Origin: Eustoma russellianum | Lineage: Eukaryota; Streptophyta; Magnoliopsida; Gentianales; Gentianaceae | DNA length: 64,000 nt | Assembly (NCBI GenBank): GCA_036186865.1 | Contig: AP025066.1 | Coordinates: 10,874,724 to 10,938,723 of the forward strand | Direction: 5' to 3' | Notes under the pieces: generated by a model | Told to the model about the DNA's origin: nothing | Seen by the model: the letters and a program-made list of their open reading frames with translations, nothing else | The model's database searches: none | In this document: positions 42,879 through 55,266 of the stretch, one piece after another | Position numbering within the stretch: position 1 is the stretch's first letter | How the letters are laid out: each line of letters begins with the position of its first letter | Program-made: the position numbers and the translations under genes

Positions 42879-44945
42879 ATCTCATGATTTGGAATATTAG
42901 GGACATACGGCCCTCAATTCCACAGTTGCGTCATTTAATTCGTCTGCATAGTCTTAATCTCCTTGCTATTATTGAACCAAAGCACACATCTTCCAGGATC
43001 ACACGTTATTGTATGGATATAGGCTTCTCAAACTCGTTTAGTTCTTCAACCAGTGAGATATGGTTCTTTTGGCGTGACTCGAATTTTCGTTTAGTGGATG
43101 TCAAGGATAAAGGATCAAGTGGTGACTCTGGAATTTATTTACATTCCTACTAATTTCTGTTTTTGTTGGTCAGTAGTATATGCCAGCCATACGGCCTCTC
43201 TACGTCTGTTGCTTTGGCGATCCTTACGTGAACATGCCTGCTCAAATGGCAATCCTTGTCTACTAAGTGGAGATTTTAATACCTTTCAAGCTCTTGATGA
43301 TCATAGGGGCCATTCCAATCAAATGTTATCTTCACTGTAGGATTTCAATGAGTGTATCGAAGATTGCTTGTTGATGGATTCTCTGTTTCATGGTACTCGA
43401 TACACTTGGGCTGATGGTCGTGGACTGGGTCGAGTTCAACATCGATTGGACTAGGTGTTTACAAAATCCCTATTTCAAGATGCTTTTGATGATTTACGCC
43501 TAACACACCTCCGTCGCATTACATCGGATCATTCTCCCCTTCTTTTGATATGCAGCTTATCTCGTGCCCCTGGGCCATGTTCATTCCGATTCTTGGATGC
43601 TTGGTTGTCTCATCCGGACTTTTATGCTTACGTCAAGGACTCATGGGCTAATTATCCAAAAACAGGCAAAATGTATGGATTTTATCGAAAGTTATGTCGC
43701 CTAAAACATAATATACAACAATGGAATAAACATATCTTTGGAAATATTTTTGACCGCCTGGCGCAAGCTGAGGCGAATATGAGACGTGCAGAGCAAGCAT
43801 TTGATGCGGATGCCAGGACATCCTTCGTACATTATATCATAAAGCAAAAGATGAATATATATTAGCTCCATGTATGAGTTTGAGTTCTGGAAGCAGAAGG
43901 CTCGCCTGCGCTGGGTACGAGATGGGGATGCAAACACCAATTATTTTCATTCCATAGTCAAAGGACGTCATTGTCAGCTTCGCAATCAACAAATATATAC
44001 CTCTTCTGATGTTTTATGTGATACGCAACAAACTATACAATATGAGGCTGTTTCGTACTATACGACTTTATTCACCAAGGAACACACAGGAGGCTATGAG
44101 CAAATTTTGGAGCATATCCCTTCCATTGTAACATTCGATGACAATCTTTCCCTCATAAGAATGCCACATGTGTCGGAGATAAAGGAGGCTGTTTGGCATT
44201 TGGATCCGCAAAGTGCAGCTGGGTCAGACGGCTTTCATGGTACATTTTTTCGTGCTTACTGGGATAATATTAAGCATGATTTGGTTATGGTGGTCCAAGA
44301 GTTCTTCCTGGGTATTCCACAGCCAACTGTGACGGCTAGTTCGTTAATTGTTTTGATCCCTAAATATGCTGCACCTCGTACATTTAGTGATTTCCGTCCG
44401 ATATGTTTGTCAAATTTTCTCAGTAAAGTATGCACGCGGATTATTGCCACAAGACTAAATGCTTTGCTCCATAAGTTAATTTCTCTGGAACAAACGGGCT
44501 TCCTTAAAGGCTATGACATCTCATCTCAAGTGTTATTAGCTAGGGAGATGATTCATATGTTGGATCGAGGACGAAATCAATTATGTTTGAAGTTGGATAT
44601 GATGAAAGCTTTTGATCGGGTAAGTTGGAAATATTTGGAGGTATTGTTAGCACGTTTTGGATTCTCTTCCTTTTTTATTCAGATTATCATAAATCATTTT
44701 TCTAGTACTCGGTTATCGGTTTTAATCAATGGGGTTCAAAGTGGTTTTTTCCATCCTACGCGAGGAGTTAAACAGGGCGATCCACTCTCATCACTACTTT
44801 TTATATTAGCATCAGAAGGTTTCGGCCGAGGATTAAATGCTCATGTTGCTGCCGGATGGATTCATCCATTTCTATTGGGCCACATACCATTTCATATTTC
44901 TCACCTTGCGTATGCGGATGAATTATTGGTGTTCTTACAATGGAC
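42875..44945 (+). pseudogene. LINE-C ORF2, first part (endonuclease and RT, broken)
   Basis: Begins MNLMIWNIRDI in ATGA overlap with ORF1. Endonuclease pieces: 42875-43153 (IEPKH), 43098-43340 (LLSGDFNTF), 43455-43865 (TSDHSPLL). Breaks: a frameshift near 43110-43130, TAG near 43338 and 43453, and a lesion near 43810-43865. RT is open from 43870 (EAVWHLDPQSAAGSDGFHG, FRPICLSNFLSKVCTRIIAT, LKLDMMKAFDRVSW, GVKQGDPLSSLLFIL). The catalytic motif reads YADE instead of YADD (about 44911), so the polymerase would be inactive even without the other lesions. Homology stops at 44945, at the edge of element D. Confidence 0.9.
44941..44945. repeat. Left target-site duplication of element D (one mismatch)
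   Basis: TGGAC here corresponds to GGGAC at 51493-51497. Removing D plus one copy restores the same spacing (56 bases to the next conserved point) as in LINE-A, which supports the boundary. Confidence 0.75.
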
Positions 44946-47615
44946 TGTTGAGAAAAAGTGTTTGAATGATTTACAAATGCATGATTTAAATAGTACGAGT
45001 TTACAAAATGCATGACAAAATTATTATTTGACTTGTTTATGTGATATACATGCTTCATATGTTTATATATATCGTTGCCGTACTAACAAGCCATGAAGCG
45101 TTAAAGCTTACATCATATGGCAAACAATTGTTGTCTTTGAACTATTTTCAGGTACCACAATTAATGAAGTAAATTAGTTCATTAAGTAAAGTACTTAAGT
45201 TATTGAACTAACTAGTTCATTAAATGGAGACATATTTGGACAAAGCTTTATGGAAACAAAATTGGAAATGGAAAGTCTCCTCCCTATTCTTCTTCACACG
45301 CCATATATATATATTTTATATATTTATATTTTTGTTAAAAAGGCACAATACACATATATTTCAACATACTACCGACACGTTACATATATCACAAACATAC
45401 GTCAATGTCACACTACTATATACACCTCATATTTATGAGTATATTCAGGCCTTATATCATATGATATAAATCATGGTGATGAAAAAATTATAACGACACG
45501 TTACAAGGTCATAAACCGAAAATTGTCATATCGGGTGACTACGGAAACTTCACCAACGTGTCACGTACTTGCCATATAAAGATGGCCAGCCCATATACTT
45601 CAAAAATAGCCAAACCTTTCGTGGCTCACATGTTCAAATCAGCCACTAAAGCATTCCATGTTGACACACACAAATCACTCACAATTTAGGCCAAATTTGT
45701 GGAGATTTCAAATTCAATTCTTTTAAGCACATGGGGGGCGCCTATACCATCAGCCATTAGAGCTGAATATACACTTTATCTTATGATCATTATGTGTGAT
45801 ATAAGATATATCACATGTGCAAAACGTTTGAATTTAATAAGAGAAAAATCACATAATCGACGAAAGTCGAAAATTTGGTGTTCTACGAACACAACACATG
45901 GAACGTTTTTGGCATGAGATGTAACATTTACACATTCAAGACATGTTAAAGTGTTTTAGAAAATTCAAATTAGGGCTGATTGCAATTTACCATATATGTG
46001 TAAATATTGTGCATTATTTGACAAAGCTTACTAAAAGAAAATTCAGCACATGTGCAGGAATTTCACACTCCATTTTCAGCTTTGTTGGAGCCTAGGTGGA
46101 GCTTATTTGACACTTTAATTGGTGAAAAATAAGCCACACATGATTGGTGACGTTGAAGAGGACAATACACAAAGAAACAATTTAAAATACAACACATGCT
46201 GAAATTTCAGCACATGTTGTTTATTATGGACGGATTTTGGAGCATTTTTATTTTTGTCTTCAATTTTATTCCAAAATTGAAGGGGATTAATGTGTGATTG
46301 TATAGTAATGTTTTGACCACATTTGAGCAGATGTTTTGCAAGTTTTTTTTCCAGATTTTACAGCTCATTAAAGTATGCCAAGTTAGACCAATCATCAAGT
46401 GATAAGTAAGCAAGGTCAAGTCATCCTTCCAATCTAGTGTGCCAAGTGAGCAAGATGGTGTCATCTCTACACAAGGCAACCTTCCAATAGCATTAAAGAG
46501 AATTCTCAAGGAAGAAAAGAAGCCCTAGGGAGCAACCAAGCTTGATTAAAAAGGAAGAGAAGTAGTGTAAACAAAATGAAGACTACAACTCTTATTCTCT
46601 CAAGTGCAAGAAGTAAACTACTTTCTTCTTCTCCTTTTCTTTCTTCTTCTTCTTCTCTCAAGCCTATTGTTCATATATTCTAAATATTGTATAGGCTTTG
46701 AATATATCATCCACACTCATTCGTTGTTGTAAAAGGTTGATCAAGGTATGATCAAACATTCATTCAATCCGTAGTGGTGTCCGTGATTCGTTTGTACGAT
46801 TGTGTTGTTTGTAAAAGGGTAGAGTTAGTGTGTAACTCCAGTCACCCTTGTGGTAAGGTGTTTTTGGTGTTTAATGATAACTGAGAAAGGTGTCCTCGAA
46901 GACTGGAGTAGGTTGATTTGACCAAACCAGTATAGTATCCTTGGTGTCTTTACTTTACTGTATTTTACTTTCAGTTTCCAGTATTCTGCATCAATTTCAT
47001 TGCAATAGTAAAAATAGAAAACGAATTTCAAAAATCATAAAATTTTATAGAAACATAGCCACACCTCCTATATTTCATTTGGCGCAAGTTTCAACTTATT
47101 TGGATAAGTATAAGTCAGTCAAACGTGAATAGTTCTAAGACTAGTGCAATCTGATTTTCAGAGTTGCAAAGGTTGAGAACATCAACGTGATTGACGTACT
47201 TCCCAAAGGCATTTCCAAAAAATGTTTCAACCCATTAAAATAAATATCTTGAGGGTCTTGTCATTAAATGTTCATACCATTTGGAGTCACCAATTAATCG
47301 GAATAAAATTTTCAAGTCGGAGTACTGTTTCTGGCAGATTTGCACAATCTGAACAAAAACGTATTTTCAAGGGGTTAGGAGTGAAGTTTTAATTTGAAAT
47401 TTTTATGAGATACTCAAAACATCTGAGAGTAGATTCTCACCGAATTTTATAATTTTTGGAGGTATGTAACTAGGTCATTTGATTATTTCAAATCAGAATT
47501 TGAAAACAGAAACAGTTTTCAGAAGTGAGGTTTTTGGTTCAAAAGTTTTTAAAAACCAAATTTTCCGCATCCACTATTCAACCCTCCCTTCTAGTGGTGC
47601 TATACAGGTCCTAGA
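44946..47615 (+). repeat. 5' LTR of element D
   Basis: Starts TGTTGAGAAAAAG and ends GGTCCTAGA. Shares landmarks with the E-type LTR (TTGCCGTACTA, AAACCGAAAATTGTC, TTCGTGGC, GGACACC-like segments). Carries one copy of the ACATGCTGAAATTTCAGCA palindrome half at about 46193. In a 110-base sample it differs from the 3' LTR at about nine sites, so it is not a recent insertion. Confidence 0.88.
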
Positions 47616-47617
47616 AG

Positions 47618-47629
47618 TGGTATCAGAGC
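47618..47629 (+). other. Primer-binding site, initiator tRNA-Met type (element D)
   Basis: TGGTATCAGAGC, two bases (AG) after the 5' LTR end, as in element E and in the TRIM. Confidence 0.9.
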
Positions 47630-47707
47630 GCAGGTACACTCACTTCTAGAAGATATAACAATCTTTGTGAGACAGCATCCACTGGCGACAAAATCGAGCA
47701 AAAAGGT

Positions 47708-48124
47708 ATGTCAAGCCAAATGCCTCCACTTTTTAAAAATGAGGCAAATTCTTATTCTGATTTGGATTTCGGACTGTCTTATAATGATTTGTATGTTGAA
47801 TATCTTGAATTACATAAGTTTTCTAGGACTCTTGCAAAAGAAAAGAAACGGTTAATTGAAGATAAGAAATTGTTAGAATCTTCTAACACAAATCTTGTAT
47901 CTCAATTAAACGATTCAAAAGAAGAGTCATCTTGCATGATAAATTCATTAAAGTCTGAAATTTCATCTTTGACAACGGAGAACACTGAAATGAAAGCCAA
48001 GATCTCAGATTTGAGATCAAGAAACAAAGATCTAGAAAAGACGATAAAACAATTCGATATGGGTACTTGTATGCTAGATCGTCTTATCTCTTCTCAGAAG
48101 CATGAAAATGATAAAACGGAGTAG
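47708..48124 (+). CDS. Truncated gag frame: N-terminus fused to the coiled-coil region
   Basis: An intact 138-codon frame. The first nine residues (MSSQMPPLF) match the start of gag in element E (55304), then the frame jumps in phase to the region around YLELHKF and continues through the Lys/Glu/Ser-rich coiled coil (LAKEKKRLIEDKK, VSQLNDSKEE, SLKSEISSLTTENTEMKAK) to the equivalent of the E gag end. The UBN2-type gag core and the CCHC knuckle are deleted. It could still be translated into a coiled-coil peptide able to bind full gag; that role is speculation. It is equally possible that the frame survived by chance. Confidence 0.6.
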   Translation: MSSQMPPLFKNEANSYSDLDFGLSYNDLYVEYLELHKFSRTLAKEKKRLIEDKKLLESSNTNLVSQLNDSKEESSCMINSLKSEISSLTTENTEMKAKISDLRSRNKDLEKTIKQFDMGTCMLDRLISSQKHENDKTE

Positions 48125-48234
48125 GATATGTTGAAGAGAATAAAGTACAAAATAAGGCTACAAAAATTATTTTATCTTCATCTAAGAAACCGCATGCAAC
48201 TATACAACCTAAGAAGAAGACTAGTACACCACTC

Positions 48235-48543
48235 ATCTCATTTCATCGTGCTCCTTATTCTTCATATCATACAAAATACAATCATGTGCCATATAGATAT
48301 GAAAGGAAACCATTGATACATATGCAACAGCCATATCATACAAATGCATTACGCACCATGCACACTAACAAAAATGCATATAAAAAATCTTATCATGGGC
48401 GTGATGGTATTCTCGGCCAAAGGCCAAACGGATTTGCACTGAATATCTATTATATTGCTTTTTCATCTCTTTTCTTATCTTTGGGAAGACCGAGAAAGGT
48501 CAGGGAAGTTTGGGTTACCAAAGGTACATTTGCAAAGGTTTGA
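48235..48543 (+). pseudogene. Gag-protease spacer remnant of element D
   Basis: Matches 56890-57176 of element E: VPYRYERKPLIHM, TMHTNKNAYKK, GILGQRPNG, IYYIAFSSLFLSLGRPRK, REVWV. It ends at a stop shortly after the point where E continues into protease, and the sequence passes directly into the 3' non-coding region. This is the second deletion junction of element D, removing all of pol. Confidence 0.75.
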
Positions 48544-48639
48544 ATCAATAACCCTTAGGAACGCACTTTAAATGCATGATTTCTATATGCTATAAATTGT
48601 TATATCTTTACATTCTTACATGTACTTTTAATGCCATTT

Positions 48640-48819
48640 ACAAAATAAAGGGGGAGAGAAAAATATGATTTAAGGGGGAGAGAAGCATGATTTAAGGGGA
48701 GCGCAAAGACGATATGAAATTCAAAATTTAAAATTAAAATTTGTTCATAATTGAAGGGGTAGCGATGAAATTTAAATCATGAACCAATGTTATTATGTAA
48801 ATCATCAAAAGGGGGAGAT
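48640..48819 (+). other. Series of polypurine tracts before the D 3' LTR
   Basis: AAATAAAGGGGGAGAGAAAA (48643), TTAAGGGGGAGAGAAG (48670), TTTAAGGGGAGCGCAA (48690), GAAGGGGTAGCGATG (48753) and the LTR-proximal AAAAGGGGGAGAT (48807-48819). Element E has the same series at 60346, 60373, 60404 and 60459. Only the last is the expected plus-strand primer. Confidence 0.75.
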
Positions 48820-51492
48820 TTTTGAGAAAAAGTTTTTGAATGATTTACAAATGCATGATTTAAATAGTACGAGTTTAAGAAATGCATGACAAATTTATTA
48901 TTTAACATGTTTATGTGATATACATCTTCATATGTTTATATATATTGTTGCCGTACTAACAAGCCATGAAGCGTTAAAGCTTACAGCATATGGCAAACAA
49001 TTGTTGTCTTTGAACTATTTTCAGATGCCACCATTAATGAATTAAACTAATTCATTAAGTAAAGTACTTAAGTTAATGAACTAACTAGTTCATTATATGG
49101 AGACATATTTGGACAAAGCTTTATGGCAACAAAATTGGAAATGGAAAGTCTCCTCCCTATTCTTCTTCACACGCCATATATCTATATTATATATATATAT
49201 ATTTATATTTTTGTTAAAAAGGCACAATACACATATATTTCAACGTACTACTGACATGTTACATATATCACAAACGTACGTCAACATCACACCACTATAT
49301 ACACCTCATATTTATGAGTTTTTCAGATCTTACATCATATGATATAAATCATGGCGATGAAAAAATTATAACGACACGTTACAAGGTCATAAACCGAAAA
49401 TTGTCGTATCGGGTGACTACGGAAACTTCACCGACGTGTGACATACTTGCCATATAAAGATGGCCAGCCCATATACTTCAAAAATAGCCAAACATTTCGT
49501 GGCTCACATGTTCAAATCAGCCACTAAAGCATTCCATGTTGGCACACACAAATCACCCACAATTTTGGCCAAATTTGTGGAGATTTCAAATTCAATTCTT
49601 TTAAGCACATGGGGCGCCTATACCATCAGCCATTAGAGCTGAATATAAACTTTATCTTATGATTATTATGTGTGACATAACATATATGACATGTGCAAAA
49701 AGTTTGAATTTAATCGGATAAAAATCGCATAATCGACGAAAGTCGAAAATTCGGTTTTCTACGAACACAACACATGGAACATTTTTTGCATGAGATGTAA
49801 CATTTATCTAGATATTTTTTACACATTCAAGACATGTTAAAGTGTTCTAGAAAATTCAAATTAGGGCTGATTGCAATTTACCATATATGTGTAAATATTG
49901 TGCTTTTTTTGACAAAGCTTACTAAAAGAAAATTCAGCACATGTGCAGGAATTTCACACTCAATTTTCAGCTTTGTTGGAGCCTAGGTAGAGCTTATTTG
50001 GCACTTTAATTGGTGAAAAATAAGCCACACATTATTGGTGACATTGAAGAGGGCAATACACAAGGAAACAATTCAAAATACAACACATGCTAAAATTTCA
50101 GCACATGTTTATTATGGACGAATTTTGGAGCATTTTTGTCTTTAATTTTATTCCAAAATTGAAGGGGATTAATGTGTGATTGTATAGTAATTTTTTGACC
50201 ACATTTGAGCACATGTTTTTTAAGTTTCTCTTTGAGATTTTACAGCTCATTAAATGATGCCAAGTTGGACCAATCATCAAGTGACAAGTAAGCAAGGTCA
50301 AGTCATCATTCTAATCATAGTGTGCCAGGTGAGCAAGATGGTGTCATCTGTACACAAGGTAATATTCCAAGGGCATTAAAGAGAATTCTCAAGGAAGAAA
50401 AGAAGCCCTACGGGGCGGCCAAGCTTGATTCAAAAGGAATACAAGTAGTGCAAACAAAGTGAAGACCACAACTCTTATTCTCTCAAGTGCAAGAAGTAAA
50501 CTACTTCTTCTCCTTTTCTTTCTTCTTCTTCTTCTCTCAAACCTATTGTTCATATATTCTAAATATTGTATAGGCTTTGAATATACCATCCACATTTATT
50601 CATTGCTGTAAAATGTTGATCAAGGTCTGATCGAACCTTCAGTCAATCGGTGGTGGTGTCCGTGATTCGTTTGCTCGATTGTGTTGTTTGTAAAAGGGTG
50701 GAGTTAGTGTGTAAATCCAGTCGCCTTTGTGGTAAGGTGTTTTTGGTGTTTAGTGATAACCGAATAGGTGTCCTCAAAGACTGGAGTAAGTTGATTTAAC
50801 CGAACCAGTATAAAATCTTTGGTGTCTTTATTTTACTGCACTTTACTTTCAGTTTCCAGCATTCTGCATCAATTTCATTACAATAGTAAAAATAGCAAAA
50901 GAATTTCAAAAATCATAAACTTTTGCAAAAACATAGTCACATTCCTAGCTTTCATTTGGCGCAAGTTTCAATGCATTTGGATGAGTATAAGTCAGTCAAA
51001 CGTGAATAGTTCTGAGACTAGTGCAATCTGATTTTCAAAGTTGCAATGGTTGAGAACATCAATGTGATTGATATACTTCCCAAAGGCATTTTCAAAAACT
51101 GTTTCAACCTATTAAAATACATATCTTGAGGGTCTTGTCATTAAATGTTCAGACCAATTGGAGTCACCAATTAATTGGAATAAAGTTTTCAAGTCGGATT
51201 ACTGTTTCTGGCAGATATACTCAATCTAACAAAAAACATATTTTCAAGGGGTTAGGAGTGAAGTTTTAATTTGAAATTTTTATGAGATACTCAGAACATC
51301 TAATAGTAGATTCTCTTTGAATTTCATAATTTTTGGAGGTCTGTAACTAGGTCATTTAGTTATTTCAAATCAGAATCTGAAGACAGAAACTGTTTTCAGA
51401 AGTGAGGTTTTTGGTTCAAAAGTTCTTAAAAACCAAATTTTCTACACCCACTATTCGACCCCCCCTTCTAGTGATGCTATACAGGTGCTAAA
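48820..51492 (+). repeat. 3' LTR of element D
   Basis: Starts TTTTGAGAAAAAG (the expected TG is mutated) after the purine tract and ends GGTGCTAAA. Collinear with 44946-47615. Followed by the target duplication GGGAC and then by LINE-C. Confidence 0.88.
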
Positions 51493-52169
51493 GGGACAAT
51501 TCCCAATTTTACAGCGTTTCGGGACTTTCTTCAGAGGTATGAGACTGCCTCTGGGCAAAAAGTGAATTACAGTAAAGTCGGTTTATTCCCTTGGCTAATG
51601 TACCTTTAGTGCGTAGAATATGATTAGAAACAACGTTGGACATGCGCTCTTCTGGTCTCGCATTTCGGTGTTTGGGGTCTTCATTGCATAAGGGAATTAA
51701 TAGAGCCCGTTACTGCACCACACTTTTACAGCACATTGACAGCCATTTAAATGGTTGGCACGGCATGCTATTATCACAAGCAAAACATTTAGTTCTTTTG
51801 TGGTATGTACTTTCCTCCTTACCATTGCACATTATGGCAGCTGGTGGTTTACCTAAGTCGGTCATTAGAATTATTGAACGGAAAATGGCTCAATCCTATT
51901 GTGGTCATAAACGTCAATTGGGTATCATGGCCTCAGATACAGTCACCTAGGTCCGAAGGTGGCTTGGACATTCGTGATCTTCGTCATCTGCAGGATGCTT
52001 ATTCTGGTCGCATTTAGTGGCATTATCATCACCACAATAAGTTATGGAGTCGATATATGCATGCCAAGTATGGTCACCGAGAAGATTATAGGCCACGGCT
52101 ACCAGAATAGCTAGTTTGGAAACTCATTCATCGTTACCATGAGTTTTGCACATTACACAGATAGATGGT
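51493..52169 (+). pseudogene. LINE-C ORF2, second part (RT end)
   Basis: Resumes LINE homology with TAFRDFLQRYETASGQKVNY, then LAFRCLGSSLHKGINRARYC, LLQHIDSHLNGW and LPLHIMAAGGLPKSVIRIIE (51636-51880). A frameshift lies near 51895, after which EGGLDIRDLRHLQDAYSGRI and SRYMHAKYGHREDYRPRLP follow with TAG codons at about 52017 and 52110. It stops at 52169, at the left edge of element E. Confidence 0.88.
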
Positions 52170-52508
52170 TGTAGAGAAAAAGGGGTTTAAGTGATTTCAA
52201 AATACATGATTTAAACGTGTGCATGACATATTGCATATAACTTGCCTTATATAGTTCATACGTAATGTTGCCGTACTTACAAGACATGAAGCTTTAAAGC
52301 TTACATCAAATAGAAAACATTTGTTGTGTTTGAACTATTTTCAGGTGCCACCCTTAATGAACTAAACTAGTTCATTAAGTAAAGTACTTAGTTAATTAAA
52401 CTAAGTAGTTCATTAAAGGAAGCAATATTTGGACAAGGCACAAAGGCAACAAGGTGAAGAAAGGAAAGTCTTCCACTCTCCTCCCCACACATTTATACAC
52501 GCCTTAAC

Positions 52509-52558
<50 letters not shown>

Positions 52559-55211
52559 CATTTATTTTATATGTTTCATCAGATTTTTTGAAAACAGACA
52601 CATACACATTTATTCCAACGTACTACCGACACGTTATATATTTTACGTACGTACGTTAATGTCACATCACCATACTTAACTCATATTTATGAGTATATTC
52701 AGGTCTTATATCATATGATATAAGTCATGGTGATAACAAATTAAATACGACACGTTAAAAGGTTCTAAACCAAAAATTGTCATATCGGGCAAATACCGAA
52801 ACTTTGCCAACGTGTCACGTGCATGAAATTAATAGATGGACAGCCCCTACACTTCAAAAATAGCCATAAATTTCGTGGCCTACATGTTATGTGCAGCCAT
52901 AAAATCATTCCATGTTGGCACACACAAATCACCCCACATTAAGGCCAAATTGTGGAGATTCCAATTTCAATTTTGTCACATGTCTAGGCGCCACTTTAAT
53001 CAGCCTTATGAGCTGAATATTAAAGTTTAATTTATGTATATTATATGTAACATAATATATATGACATGTGCAAAAATTTGGAATTTAATTAGAGAATAAT
53101 CGGGTAATCGATAAACATCGAAAATTCGGTTTTCTACGTACACGACACATGGAACATTTTTGGCACATCGTACAACATGTATCTAGAAACTTTTTACATA
53201 TTTAATACATCTCAAAGTGTTCTAGAAAATTCAATTAAGGGCTGATTGGAATATACCATGTGTGTATTATTAAATGTGCACTATTTTACAAAGGTTTCAA
53301 AAATAAAATTCAGCACATGCACAATATATGTTACACGCCTAAAACAGCTTGTTGGAGCCTATGTGGAGCCTTGTTGGAATATTGATTGGTCAATAATGAA
53401 GCATACAATGTCGATGACATAAAGGAAGGAGCTACACAAGGTAACAATTCAAACTTATGTCACATTTGTAACACATGCTGAAAATTTCAGCATGTGCATT
53501 ATAGGCTGGCCGATTTTTGTAACTTATGATGTATATTTTACTTCTTGATTAAGGTGGATTAATTGGAAGATAATTTGGAAGCATTTTAAATAAGTTATGG
53601 AATTAAAGTTGTGATATATTTGAATATCACACATGTTGAAATGTATATGGCCGATTTTTAGGCCTTGTAGATGATAAATTTTTATTCCAAAATTGAGGAA
53701 GATGTCTTATACTAAATGGTGATTGATTTCTTGAATTAAAGCAATGCAAAATAGGCAATAATTTGAACAAAAAGTGAATGTTACACATGCTGAAATTTCA
53801 GCATGTGCAAGACTCATTATGGCCGATTTCTACATGGTATTTTGGAGAAAATTGTCTTGCTTAATTTATGTGATGATCTTGGAAGTTTTGGTAACTATTT
53901 TATGATGATTTTGACACATGTTTTAAGTGGTATTCTCAGATTTTCCTAGTCATCAAGTGATGACAACATCCAACCAATTAATGAGTGTCAAGTAAGCAAG
54001 AGCTTAATGATCATCCAATAAGGAGATGCCAAGTAAGCAAAGACATGTCACAATGATGCCACATATTCTTCCAAGGACTTAGAAGATAATTTTCAAGAGG
54101 GGAAGAGCACCCAAGGGGGGCGGCCAACACATGTTAAAAAGGAAGGAAGAAAAGCAAAACAAGAACAAGAACAAGTCTTGCAAATCATAAGAGCAAAAAC
54201 GCCTAGCATCCTCTTCTTCTACACTCTCTTTCGTTCATCTTCTTAAAAGTCTATTGTACTTACATTCATATACTTGAATAGGCTTCTTATAGACCACCAC
54301 ATATTCTTTATCATTGTAAAATATTGATCAAGGTGTGATCAATCTTATACTTGCAAGGTGGTGGTGTTCGTGTGCATTGTATTCAACATACAAGGTTTAT
54401 AAAGGGTTGGAGTTGGTGTATAACTCCATCAACCCTGTGGTAAGGTGTTCTTTGTGTTTTGTGATTAGTGTGAATCGAGGAAGGTGTCCTCGAAGACTGG
54501 AGTAGGTTGTTTATAACCGAACCAGTATAAAGTTATTGGTGTGATTTACTTTCAGCATCTACTTTCAGTTTCAGCACTGTTTATCCTTTTTAATCATGTT
54601 CGTAAAAATAGTAAACGGATTTCAAAAATTACGAAACTTTGAGAAAACATAGCCACACGTTTTAAGGTTCTTTTGGGGCAAGTTTCAACCCTTTTGGATA
54701 AGTATAAGTCATTCAAACGTTCAAAGTTCTGAGACTAGTGTAGTCTGATTTTCAAGCTTGCAAAGGTTGAGACTTTGATTGTATTTGACTAACTTCCCAA
54801 AAGAATTTTTCAAAAATATTTCAACCCATTTAAATATAACTTATAAGGGATTAGTGGTTAAAATTTCAGAGCATTTAGAGTTACGTACAAATAGAAATTA
54901 ATTTTTCAAATCAGTCTACCGTTTCTGGCAGATTTGCGCAATCTGACCACCAACGATTTTTGAAGGGGTTAGAGGTTGAATTTAAATCTGAAATTTTTAG
55001 GAGACACTCATAACATCTGAGGGTAAGTTCTCTCAAAATTTCAGAATTTTTGAAGACCTGCAACCTAGGTTTAAAAACGTTTTAAAACTAGTCCTGAAAA
55101 CAGAAACCTTTTTCAAAAGTTGAGTTCTTGGTTCAAAACTATTTTAAAAACCACATTTTCCGCACCAACTATTTAACCCCTCCCTTCTAGTGGTGCCTTG
55201 CAGATCCTACA
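52170..55211 (+). repeat. 5' LTR of element E
   Basis: From TGTAGAGAAAAAGG to GATCCTACA (inverted TGTAG/CTACA termini). It contains a (TA)n run (about 52515-52553) and inverted-repeat motifs built on CACATGCTGAAA followed by its reverse complement: a perfect 24-bp palindrome at 53784-53807 and a near-perfect one at 53472-53496. GTTAAAAAGGAAG near 54133 may be the TATA region. Confidence 0.88.
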
Positions 55212-55213
55212 AG

Positions 55214-55225
55214 TGGTATTAGAGC
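55214..55225 (+). other. Primer-binding site of element E, one mismatch
   Basis: TGGTATTAGAGC, two bases after the LTR end; differs from the initiator tRNA-Met complement by one C-to-T change. Confidence 0.85.
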
Positions 55226-55266
55226 GCAGGAACACTCACATCAAAGGATCCAATGATCTCAGCAAG

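Larger units (their letters stand above)
44946..51492 (+). mobile_element. Element D: non-autonomous LTR retrotransposon with gag fragments only
   Basis: 6547 bp with LTRs of 2670 bp (44946-47615) and 2673 bp (48820-51492), a primer site (47618-47629), a purine tract (about 48807-48819) and only 1.2 kb of interior. The interior holds the start of gag fused to its coiled-coil end, and a short piece matching the gag-protease spacer of element E, then the 3' non-coding region. Protease, integrase, RT and RNase H are entirely missing. LTR sequence and gag pieces show that E is the autonomous relative. It is inserted in LINE-C ORF2. Confidence 0.9.
41600..52169 (+). mobile_element. LINE-C, L1-type element split by element D and cut off by element E
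   Basis: LINE-C occupies 41600-44945 and 51493-52169. The first part has a short 5' UTR similar to that of LINE-A (CTCTGGCG, CTAGCGGCGGCG), ORF1 and the first two-thirds of ORF2 through the RT catalytic motif. Element D sits between, and the frame of homology resumes directly after its target duplication with the same spacing as in LINE-A. The second part ends at 52169 where element E begins. The RNase H and 3' end are not found right of E, so they were lost. Both ORFs are heavily broken. Confidence 0.92.

Noticed and set aside
44936..45015. C-terminal tail of the LINE-C RT frame after 44945
   Set aside because: Past 44945 the frame reads into the LTR of element D; those residues are not LINE protein.
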